Positions 46,560 to 57,039 of a DNA stretch of 64,000 bases are shown piece by piece; positions within the stretch are counted from its first letter, which is position 1, and each line of letters opens with the position of its first letter. The notes under the pieces were generated by a model. The model did no database searches and was not told the origin of the DNA. It saw nothing but the letters and a program-made list of their open reading frames with translations. The DNA lies in the NCBI GenBank assembly GCA_036898135.1, contig CM072516.1, positions 17,420,836-17,484,835 of the forward strand, written 5' to 3'. Source of the DNA: Oncomelania hupensis (lineage: Eukaryota; Mollusca; Gastropoda; Littorinimorpha; Pomatiopsidae). Both the position numbers and the translations under genes were made by a program.

Positions 46560-47085
46560 ATAATATCCCCACTTTCTGGAAATTTAGTGCTTTAAATTCC
46601 CACTGTCGCTGTCTTTCTTATTTGCTCTTTCTCATTCCTGCTCTGTTCTATCAATCTGCTATACTATCTTCTTCTTCGCTAGACCAGTCACCTACCTTTT
46701 TTCTTGAAAACTCGACAAGACTCCTTATTTGTGTATGAGGTCTGTTGGATCAACTTGGGAATATTGGACGCTTTCTGCCAGGTGGTCACTATGGCTTGAT
46801 ATGATGTTATTATTTAGCAATGTAGGCATTTTATATGTATGTGTTTTGTTGATATTGTATAATGTTTGTATTCTATTTTGTTTTTGTAAACGGGGGTTCG
46901 ATAAATTAGAGTACAGCCTCAGCGTCCCCTGCGTGGAATGTCTTTATTGTAAAGTGACTGGCTGGTGGAGAGCTTTCAGTTTTACCACTAGGGCTGTTTC
47001 AGCAGATCTTTTATGCGGATCGGGGGTTGTCCGGTCCTGATTTGGCTCGGAAGAGTCCGCTGGACCTAAAGCAATAATCATGTAA
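46560..47085 (+). mobile_element. Family F repeat, third copy
   Basis: Near-identical to 9043-9575 along its length. The tail is ATGTA repeats instead of AATC. Confidence 0.7.
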
Positions 47086-47117
47086 TGTAATGTAATTGAG
47101 GGTTTGGCAATAACACA

Positions 47118-47815
47118 CACACCAGGGCCGGACCTTGGAAAAGTCGATTGGGGGGGGGGGGGGGTAGTTACAGATTCAGCGAAGGCGCAAGGATGCAAAA
47201 TGGTGCAATCTGGTGCAATCTGAACCTTGAAAAAGCCATTTGTGATGGTCTGGGACTTTGAGCTTTTTGAACATCAGATGTCTTTTACTGATCTTTCTCG
47301 GAAAGAAGTGCATTGAAGGAGAGCAGCTCTTTTGGGTACCCGGTCGATTCAACGGAAATCCATTCCAACGATGTTTTTGGACGATTCAGCGATGGTCGTT
47401 TCAACAGATATGTTCGTTACAACGAATTGTCATAATTATCAACTTAGCATCTTAATAAATATTTCTAAAAAGTAGTTTTTTTGGGGGGATTAGGGTAGTA
47501 TCAAGGTGAAGGTGCTGAAAGAAGCTTGCGGTCAGAACACGAAAATATGGCTGCATTTACTAATTTAGGCTTAGTGGTTGGGTTACTTGGTCGTTTCAAC
47601 GGGAAAACGCTTTGGACGTTTCAACGGATCCCTTGAAATGGATTTCCGTTGAATTGTCTATAAATTATTCTTTGTACCTTGGACCAAAAGTGACTAAAAA
47701 CTGCAATGTTTTAAAACCAATTAAAAAAAACAAAAAACTCTTTGTTTAGTTTGGAGGTGGGGTTCCGGAACCCAGGTACCCCCCCCCCCTCCCACCCTGG
47801 GTCCGGTCCTTGTTG
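47118..47815. mobile_element. Possible non-autonomous DNA element (hAT-like ends)
   Basis: Left end CAGGGCCGGACC (47123) and right end, on minus, CAAGGACCGGACCC (about 47813) are similar with one gap. Homopolymer G/C runs lie just inside each (47149-47163, 47780-47791). I could not find a matching target duplication. An internal inverted pair contains TCAACGGAAATCCATT (near 47348) and its complement near 47640. Confidence 0.4.
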
Positions 47816-48309
47816 ACGTCCGACTCGTCTTGGTTCATGAGGCCTGAGAATAGGGGGATTATATTGGACACGTTTCGCTTGTTATTAGTGTCAAACGTAA
47901 CCAAGTAAACCAACCATCTGTCACACCGGAGGGAAAAAAACCAAAACACTATGATAATTAGGTTTACTAGTTGTCAACAGCTGTTGCCACTCAATATAAC
48001 ACTTAGATTTTTTTTAAATATATATAACTATTATAATAGATATTGATATCTTTTATTTTATACTTGGACCAACGACTACTAAATTTAGTAGTCCTTGACT
48101 TGGACAGTGATGTACACTCGAAAAAAAGTCATTAAAAAAATTATGGCTGCTATTTATATTGAGAGTTGTGAGTTTCTTTAGTTCTTCTTTCAGTACACAG
48201 TATAATACTTACAAGACATTTCATTTTTGTTTTAAAACCTATAGAGTGCTTACAAAAGGCTATTACTCAATGTCGATGATTCTGGAAACGATGGTGGGAG
48301 GAGAGGAGG

Positions 48310-48884
48310 TGCGGAGGAGGAAGCTTGGCCTTGGACTTTGATGTCCGTGTTGATGCCATTGCTGTTGTTGGTCACCATTTTGGTCTTCTCTGCACTTACT
48401 GCCATTTCATAGGCCCTGGAAGTGACGTGTCAAGCCTCTGTATCAGCCGTTCAAATTCTTGTTCCTCTCCAGCCAATCCATCAAGGTCAACCGCAAAACG
48501 AAGGTTGGAGATTGCTCTACCCCCACCCCACCCTTACCCCCACCCCCCCACCCCCTCCCCACCCCCGCCATCCCACTATGCTGACTGTGCCTTCGTGATC
48601 TGCAAATGCATCTGACATGATGCGCTCTAGGAAGATGTTGAAGAGTGTTGGAGAGAGTAGGCATCCCTGACGCACACCGATTGTTGTTCTGAACCAGTTT
48701 CCGATGACACTGTTGTGGAGGACTGCAATGCATGGTAGACTTGTCATACCGGCTTTTGATGACTTCAATAATTTTAGGGCTGATGTTGTACACTCTCATG
48801 GTTGAATTAATAATTTATAAAGCGCGTAAATATCTCCACGCCGAGGGGCATGATCGCAGCGCTGGAAGGCGGGATGTGGATAAA

Positions 48885-48926
<42 letters not shown>

Positions 48927-49865
48927 GGCGGAAATGGTGCTTAGATCATAACATTTTAACTTCTTCACTATCGCTCAACAGATTCTAGCAGGCAGACCAG
49001 ACAATTAACATTTATGCAATACTTTCACGCAGTGACTTATGAAATTGGGATGAGATCAGATAGTTATACATCCGGATTAGCAAGAAGATAAGAAATGTGT
49101 TTTCAAGTTTCTACGAAATGCATCGACAGAGTCTGCTGTCTTTATGCCTTCTGGAAGAGCATTCCACCAGACCGGTGCAGTGTATCTGAAAGACATCTGG
49201 CCATAGCTCTTAGTCCTACACTGCTTGTGCCCAGGAACAACGAATAAAGACTTGGAAGCTGAGCGGAGGCTGCGAGATGGTTCGTACACAATCAGAAGTT
49301 CGAACAGGTATTCAGGAGTGTGATCTTTAACTGCGCAATAGACAACTGAAAGCAGTTTGTGTTTAATGCGTTTGTGGACAGGAAGCCAACGGAGGTGCTC
49401 AAGAATGGGGGTGATGTATACTGATTTACGACTTTTTGTGACCAAACGAGCTGCAGAATTCTGCGCAGATTCGAGGCGTTTGATCTGTGTTTGAGGCAGA
49501 TTGGCAAGAAGGCTGTTGCAATTGTCTAGTCTGCACTACGGGTCAGAGAAGAACGGATGTTACAAAGAGCTCTTAAATGAAAGAAACAGAATCTCACTTC
49601 TGCCGAAACATTCTGTTCAAGTGAAAGGTCACAGTACTTTGGTTGCCCACATAGCAGCATGCCGGACTCGGTCAAACGCCTTCTTGATGTCTACGAACAC
49701 ATGATATAGATGTTGTTGGTGCTGTAGGTAGGCCCATTTCTCGCAGATTATTCTGAGTTTGAAAATCTGTTCAGTGGTACTTCGCCCTGCCCTGAATCCT
49801 GCTTGTTCTTCAGCTATGATTTGTTCAGCTTGGGGTTTCAACTTGTTGAGTATTAGTTTCAGGAG
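48310..49865 (-). mobile_element. RTE fragment interrupted by a CR1-like LINE
   Basis: Right part 49841-49646 reads QAEQIIAEEQAGFRAGRSTT and FVDIKKAFDRV. Left part 48799-48310 reads VYNISPKIIEVIKS, FRTTIGVRQGCLLSP, then remnants of the FADD region and EFERLIQRLDT. Frameshifts and a C-rich expansion (48522-48570) inactivate it. Confidence 0.85.
48805..49639 (-). mobile_element. CR1-like LINE 3' end inserted in RTE, 6-bp duplication
   Basis: TGGTTG at 48799-48804 repeats at 49640-49645, and the RTE reading resumes across it. The minus frame 49445-49077 reads LRWLPVHKRIKHKLLSVVYC through VWWNALPEGIKTADSVDAFR and ends LKTHFLSSC. The 3' UTR carries (CA)n (48890-48924). It is 5'-truncated and the same family as 39517-40500. 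Confidence 0.8.
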
Positions 49866-49994
49866 GATAAAGAATAAAAGATAAAGAATATAAAGGATAA
49901 ACGAATAAAGCTATTTATTTCAATACACGCACGGGAGTATTATGACACATTCTTTGCGTGATCCGTACCAAAGCTTTGAACTAAACTAACACGG

Positions 49995-50283
49995 GGTGTA
50001 TTGTAGCTCAGTTGATAGAGAGCTGTTTCCTATGCTGAAAGCCACGGGTTCCAAACCCTTGGTGGGACGAACTTACGTGATTTAGGTACCAGACTTTTGA
50101 GGACACCGAGGACTTTCTCCGGATACTCCGGTTTCCCCACTCCCTTCAATAATGGTATTGGATGCAGTCAAACTACAATTTGAAACATAAAAATTGAATT
50201 TCTATTCCGATTTTTTGTAATAGCGATTTCTTCAGATAGCTTCGCCTTGAGTTCTATGAAAGAAAAAGCGCGTAATAGCGTCC
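49995..50283 (+). mobile_element. Family B SINE, full length
   Basis: Head: A box TAGCTCAGTTG (50004-50014) and B box GGTTCCAAACC (50047-50057). Body: ACTTACGTGATTTAGGTACC, GGATACTCCGGTTTCC, AATGGTATTGGATGCAGTC, TAATAGCGAT, GCGCGTAATAGCG. This is the simplest reference copy. Confidence 0.78.
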
Positions 50284-50344
50284 TGTAATATTGGTATAAC
50301 AGCAATTGTAAAAAGCATTGCAACGTCGCATATTTTTTAGACTT

Positions 50345-50545
50345 TTATCATAACCTACCCTGTAACTCGAAAGCTGTTGGGGTATCAGCGTACTCATCTT
50401 TCTCTGCCCTCATGGCTTCACTTAGTGTCAAGCCACTCATTCTGGAATGCTGTCTTCCCACCTCTTTTTCTGTCTCCCTCTTCTTCTGCCTCCTTGCACC
50501 GTACCTTGCAGGATGGTCTTTGCAAAGCCTGATGTGGTAAATACC
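50345..50545 (-). mobile_element. RTE 3'-end scrap
   Basis: TAACCTACCCTGTAACTCGA, then remnants of KKRWEDS and LAKTILQGTVQGGRRRG on minus. Short repeats at 50780-50912 follow (two tandem copies of the segment inserted at 868-927). Confidence 0.75.
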
Positions 50546-51236
50546 ATCTGAGTTTCTGTTTCTTCTTTGTCCCGACGGACATCATCAGAACAAAAATCCA
50601 TAAGCTCTAATATCATTTATATGACGTTCAAACAGCAAACTTCCATCACATTTTACAAAAACACTTGATCTCATAAAGCCTCACAAATCTAAACAATGTT
50701 CAAAGAGCAACATTTGTATCAGATTTCGCTGACAAATTGAATTAGTAATAAAAACTTATCATATTAATACGGCCTTTAATAGTCCCTTATACGCATTTGT
50801 GTCTAGGGACTTTAATCTACCCACCGAACCGAGAATATATATAACCTAAGTCCCTTATACGCATCTGTGTCCGGGGACGGTAATCTACCCAACGAACGAA
50901 CGAACGGCCTTTAATTTAGAGTATCTACACCCGTAATACATTGAACTATTCAGCGAGGTTTCATAGGCATACACGATGTTTACTCAACACAAATGGATCA
51001 AATGTACAGACAAATTGAACTAATAATCGTGCATCGTGCTCCAATGGTGCTCGGGACTTTAAAACTTTATAATCAGTATCAAATTAAGAATAACAGCATA
51101 TCATACTTACACATAACCAGCCTATGATAACATTCAAATAACGCAATCTGATCAAATTTCAGTCACACACAAAAAGAAACCCTTAATAAATCCAAGCAAA
51201 ACAGTACTCGACAACCCATGTATTATGCCACTATAT

Positions 51237-51840
51237 CCTATCCTATCCTATCCTATCCTGTCCCGTAACCCGAAGGTCGTAGGGGCGCCACAGATGATTG
51301 TTTAACCAGCATACTCCGTCTTTCTCTGTCCTCAGCAACCCTGATGGCTTCGCTCAGTGTCAAGCCAGTCCATTCACGAATGTTGTCCTCCCACCACTTT
51401 TTCTGTCTCCCTCTCCTTCTACCTCCTTGCACTGTGCCTTGCAGAATGGTCTTTGCTAGGCCTGATGATCTGGTGACGTGGCCATACCATCGGAGTTTCC
51501 GTTTCTTCACCACTGTGAGCAGGTCATCGTGTTGTCCAATGGCTTGTGTGATGGTCTGTCGGACTTCGTCGTTGGTGATGTGTTGGGTATAGGAAATGCC
51601 CAGAAGTCTTCTGTAGCACCTCATCTCCATGCTTTTTTATTCTTCGTTGGAGATCTGCTGTGAGGGTCCATGCTTCGCAAGCATACAGAAAGATGGAGAT
51701 GACAATGGAGCGCAGCAGTCTTACTTTGGAATGTAGACTGATGGTCCTGTCTTTCCAAATGGGCTTCAACCTTGTCAGGGCAGCAGTTGTTTGTGCGATC
51801 CTGGAGAGGACTTCCTGTCGGGACCCATTGTCTGATACAA
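51237..51840 (-). mobile_element. 5'-truncated RTE copy with 12-bp target duplication
   Basis: ATGCCACTATAT at 51225-51236 repeats at 51841-51852. The minus strand encodes the last 200 or so residues of the RTE ORF (SDNGSRQEVLSRIAQTTAAL, then KLRWYGHVTRSSGLAKTILQ) with one frameshift near 51625, and a (TATCC)n tail at 51237-51258. Confidence 0.9.
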
Positions 51841-52176
51841 ATGCCACTATATAGATATAGAAATTTCTATATGCCACTATATAGATATACAAATTGATAT
51901 AGATATAAATATAGATAGTCTATGATACCGTTCAAATTGCAAAATCTAGATGACATTTTAAGAAGAAAATACATGAATATTCCACAATGAGCATTTAAGG
52001 CTGCTGATGACGTATACATCATATCTATCTATGCAAAACAGTATACCACTGTCTGCCCATGACTCTTGCTGATAAAATGTTCTAGCAGCAAACCTGGATG
52101 GAATTTCAATTACAAACTGAGTAAATGGTCGTGTTGCAAAAGTATTTATACAACATACGTCAGTGATAATTTGCAT

Positions 52177-52385
52177 TAATATCCTATCCTATCCTATCCC
52201 GTAACTCGGAGGTTGTAGGGGCACCACAGAAGATCGTTTAACCAACGTACTCCATCTTTTTCTGGCCTCAGCAACCCTGATGGCTTCGCTCAGTGTCAAA
52301 CCAGTCCATTCTCGAATGTTGTCCTCCCACCTATTTTTCGGTCTCCCTCTTCTTCTACCTCCTTGCACTGTGCCTAGCAAGATGG
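52177..52385 (-). mobile_element. Short RTE 3' end
   Basis: (TATCC)n tail at 52179-52200, then the last 63 codons (LGTVQGGRRRGRPKNRWEDN) on minus. Target duplication not identified. 52386-52735 shows nothing else. Confidence 0.85.
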
Positions 52386-52736
52386 TCTAGTTTTTAGCTT
52401 AAGCGTAACTAATTAAGAACTCGAGGTCAATAGAACACGTTTTTGCGCTGTTACGAGTTCTTGTTGCCCATGTACGTACGAACATTGTAAGATTTACTCC
52501 GATTAAACTAACAATGTAAAAGGGAAGGTTTGTACTTTAAAATGTTAAAGATGCAGTTATATTTTCACCCTCTTCATAATTTTCTTCATCATCTTTTTCA
52601 TCATTTTAATCATCATCATCATCATCATCTTCTTCTTCTTCCTCCTGAATCACTCGAAAACAATTCCTTCTTATCAAACATTTCTCAAAATTCTTAAACA
52701 GACACGAACACCTTTTCTTCTTTTCACACCACAATC

Positions 52737-52795
<59 letters not shown>

Positions 52796-52888
52796 CTTCT
52801 TCTTCTTCTTCTTCTTCTTCTTCGTAAAAGTACATGCCCAGAAATATATACCTCATTTGTTATTGCCAAATCTCTCTCTCTCTGTCTC

Positions 52889-52966
<78 letters not shown>
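52737..52966. repeat. (GTT)n(CTT)n and (CT)n microsatellites
   Basis: GTT at 52737-52795, CTT at 52796-52822, CT at 52870-52966. 52967-54096 has an AGATA repeat at 53756-53780 and otherwise nothing recognisable. Confidence 0.95.
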
Positions 52967-52967
<1 letters not shown>

Positions 52968-54092
52968 ATGACAGATAGTAGAAAAACCAGGCTTTCGAGG
53001 CTAAACCATTTTTTTTTCGTATTAAATGCTACATGCCTTGACCTTGTGCTAACGCCTATTTCAAAATACCGCAATCCTCTACAGCTTACAGAGAACGCTA
53101 GCAGAATTGAGTATACCTAAAAAGAGAACAGCAAACGTCTTGTTTTCTACGCACAATGCGTTCCAAAACCCACCAGAAGCAAACGCCCTGTGCAGCTTAA
53201 ATAAAACGCACAGAAAGTTCGTTCAATAAGAAACAAAAATGGTGACAGATTTTATTCTTCTTTTTCTTTTTTTTTCTTTTATTTATATAGACGAGAACAA
53301 AGGGATGATTATAAACGTTCAATGTATAGCACAGCAACGCAGGTAGAAGAACGATGTTAACAGAGTCAAAAAAAAGAAAAAAAAGAAAAAGGAAACAGAT
53401 CGTTACTTAACAGTGTAGAACTTGCGAACGTTATATTCTTAGTCTTCACCGTAAAGGGGAGAAAATATTCTTAACTCGGCGTTCCCAAAAAACAAGTATA
53501 AAGCTACATGTGCGAAACTGTCTATTTGGATGTTTGAATGTGAAATCTTCACGACGAACACTGTTGCTTAAAGGGTTCTTTGTTCTCCAAACAGATTACA
53601 GATTACTCCATTGCCGAGTGACACGACCAACCAATTAAAAGATGCTCTCAATTCGAAGAGTTATTGTTCTACCACCGGCAACAACCAATAACAGTTACGC
53701 TAATATCAAACGACATAACTAATGTATTACAGACAGTATGTGTGTGTGTGAGAGATAGAGATAAGATAAGATAAGATAACAATTTTATTTTGCAAGGGTA
53801 AAAGAGTAAGCGCTGGATGCGCTTTTTTACATCTTGCCCTTGGGGCTTGTAACAAGAACTATTAAATACAACAAATGAATGTTATAACATTAACATCATG
53901 GAACAATAACAAATAAACAATAACATCATGGAATAAAATTTTTTTTTAAATTTGAAAACATTAAATCATATTATTGTTGTTAATTTTAAAAACAAATAAC
54001 GTTTATTTAATTTGTTATGTGTTTTAAGAGACGTGTTCTAAATGTTGTAATTTTATATTCTGGAGTGCGAAGATCGTCAGGAAAGTTATTCA

Positions 54093-54096
<4 letters not shown>

Positions 54097-54166
<70 letters not shown>
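54097..54166. repeat. (AG)n microsatellite
   Basis: About 34 AG units. Confidence 0.97.
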
Positions 54167-54167
<1 letters not shown>

Positions 54168-54713
54168 ATTTCATAATAAATAAGTTAAAGGCCCTCCTCC
54201 TCGGCCTTGCTTTTGTGGTTACTTTCAATGTGATCTTCTCAATGTTTCTGTTCTTGTCTCATGGCTGAACTTAACGCTTAACCCAAAAGGTCTTCTGCAG
54301 CAGAACTAAAACGACAAAGCTCAGAGCGGTACTCGACGCAAAACCACTCCAACGACTCGTTATTTCTCTGCTTGAGTGCAGAGGGGTTTTGAAATTATGT
54401 CTCAATTGCGTTAGTTAGAAGAAAGAGATAGAAGTATGTAGCCCTGTGCGTGTTGAGAGAAGGAGTAATGTGATCAAAACAGCTATTTCTACCCTTGGTG
54501 GTAAGAGGAAAAGAGAATGGGGGAGGGAGGGAGAGAGGAGGGGTGGGGTGTCTTCAACAAACTAAAATGAAAACTATCGAAAAAGAGAGTGACTGAGCGT
54601 AATTGAAAAATAAGTACTTTCGTCTTAAAATCCGCAGACTCTGTTTACAAATTGGGAGTTGCTTATTTTATGCTTGGTCTCTAAACAAAATACAAAAGCC
54701 AAGTGCGAAAAGT

Positions 54714-55050
54714 GCTTTAGGACAACAGATCCGTTGGCTATCATCTTTAGGACAACAGATCCGTTGGCTATTATCTTTAGGACAACAGATCCGTTGGCTA
54801 TTATCTTTAGGACAACAGATCCGTTGGCTATCATCTTTAGGACAACAGATCCGTTGGCTATCATCTTTAGGACAACAGATCCGTTGGCTATCATCTTTAG
54901 GACAACAGATCCGTTGGCTATTATCTTTAGGACAACAGATCCGTTGGCTATTATCTTTAGGACAACAGATCCGTTGGCTATTATCTTTAGGACAACAGAT
55001 CCGTTGGCTATTATCTTTAGGACAACAGATCCGTTGGCTATCTTTAGGAT
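54714..55050. repeat. 30-bp minisatellite, about 11 units
   Basis: The unit begins TTAGGACAACAGATCCGTTG and ends GCTATCATCT. Units are identical except for C/T at one position (TATCATC or TATTATC), arranged C,T,T,C,C,C,T,T,T,T. The period is ten codons, open in several frames on both strands. Confidence 0.96.
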
Positions 55051-55198
55051 CGTTGGCTATCATCTTATTTCCAAACAGGTAAACAGTATAAAGCACTGCT
55101 CAACATACCGTCTTCTTTAAATTATTGGATATGGTGGAATATGTCAGCGTGTATGTTGGTACAGATCGCTGCCCTTTGAGTCTGATTGGTGATTTAGG

Positions 55199-55497
55199 GA
55201 AAAGCAAAGGTAAAGGTAAAGGTAGTCCCATAGCCTTGTGGCCGTAGGGGAGCGTGATGTTGGAGATCACACTTATCTTGGGCCAGCGTAATGAGGGTGA
55301 TGCCCATCTCTCTCACTCGCTGCTTTACCTTCCCCACCCTTAAGAGAGTAGGTACTCAGTCACAGTTGAGTCAACTGGGGGCGTTGTTATTTGTCGCTTC
55401 ACGTTTTGCGGTCACCCATCCAAGTACTAACCGCACTGGACGGTGCTTAACTTGCGATACAGTATCGAGTGCTCCAACCACTGCGCTATCCGACACC
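55199..55497 (-). mobile_element. Family D SINE with tRNA-like A box and 5S rRNA-like segment
   Basis: On the minus strand an A-box match TAGCGCAGTGG (55488-55478) is followed by AAGTTAAGC, then GGTTAGTACTTGGATGGGTGACCGC (55454-55408). That second stretch matches the internal control region of 5S rRNA very closely. The body ends in (ACCTTT)n-type repeats at 55199-55225. The rest of 5S is absent, so this is a SINE and not a 5S gene. Confidence 0.75.
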
Positions 55498-55498
55498 C

Positions 55499-56045
<547 letters not shown>

Positions 56046-56103
56046 TGTCTGTTGTTCTTGATGATGTTGTTGTGATGGTTATTGTTTAATGTAACATTTA
56101 ACC

Positions 56104-56248
56104 CATGGACTGGTTTGACACTGAACGAAGCCATGAGGGTTGAAGAGAACAGATAAAGATGGAGTATTTGGTTAAATGATCATCGTTGGTGCCCCAACGA
56201 CCTTTGAGTTACGGGATAGGATAGGATAGGATAGGATAGGATAGGATA
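56104..56248 (+). mobile_element. RTE 3'-end fragment
   Basis: ATGGACTGGTTTGACACTGA to ACGGGATAGGATAGG with six GGATA units. Frameshifted. Confidence 0.8.
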
Positions 56249-56479
56249 TGTAACATTTAATATGATAGTGTAGACCACGAAGTTCGTGTTACTTAGCTCG
56301 GGGCCTTAGTGCTATAAATCACTTGAGAAAAATAAAAAAGAAGGCTGTGACCTTAAAACGATTTGCAGCTTTTTTTTTTTTTTTAATCCTTTATTTGAAA
56401 AAAAAAAAGTCAAAATATAAACTATTTTGTCTTCTTTTTTTTTTCTTTTTCTCCGTGACGAAATTTCAAAAAACAAAAC

Positions 56480-56605
56480 GCAAACAACTAACATTAGGTA
56501 GGTTGGGTTTGGGCGCGCCGCAAGCTGCGATAACGCCTTCTCCAGGGGAGGCGGCCCATAATTTCCCGATAAAAAGGGACAATAAAGTGTCAAAAATCAA
56601 AAATT
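56480..56605 (-). mobile_element. Family G SINE body fragment
   Basis: Minus strand CTTTATTGTCCCTTTTTATC and GGGAAATTATGGGCCGCCTC match 15937-16015. The head is absent. Confidence 0.6.
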
Positions 56606-56675
56606 CAAAAATCAAAACAACCAAAAATATGTGTAATTTGTAATGGCCAGAGAGAACACTACACGAACAATACGC

Positions 56676-56940
56676 CTTCGGATGAGAGTATAAACCAAGG
56701 TCTACTCTGTGCATGCACGCATTCCATCGCATGGTCTTTAAAGATCCTCACGCTCATGTCCAAGACGCGTGAGAGCTCTTTACACAAATAAATCCAGAAG
56801 GCAGGAAGTTCTTTCTCCAGATCTCCGGTCGCCTAGGCTTGTGCTGAGCTCAGTCGTCTGGGTGGCTTGAGTTAGATCATCTATCTGGCAGCGCCCTGAG
56901 CAGCTCTTGAGCTGGAAAAGCGCTATACACGAACGATAAA
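56676..56940 (+). mobile_element. Family A SINE copy with (AAATA/AGATA) tail
   Basis: CTTCGGATGAGAGTATAAACC, CACGCTCATGTCCAAGACGC, GCAGCGCCCTGAGCAGCTCT, GCGCTATACACGAACGATAA, then AAATAAGAT repeats to 56980. Confidence 0.75.
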
Positions 56941-57039
56941 ATAAAATAAGATAAAATAAGATAAAATAAGATAAAATACAGTCATATATATTGAGTTTGA
57001 TTATGTTCAATAATTGCACAGCGCGGCTGATCCAGTAGC

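Noticed and set aside
49995..50073. tRNA gene on plus
   Set aside because: Poor stem pairing and a conserved SINE body downstream.
54714..55050. CRISPR-like direct repeats
   Set aside because: The 30-bp units are contiguous with no spacers, and the DNA is eukaryotic. The same holds for the 36- and 51-bp arrays.
54603..55120. Repeat proteins around the 30-bp array
   Set aside because: Open on both strands only because the period is ten codons.
55408..55454. 5S rRNA gene
   Set aside because: Only the internal control region matches. The remaining 5S sequence is missing and an A-box-containing head replaces it.
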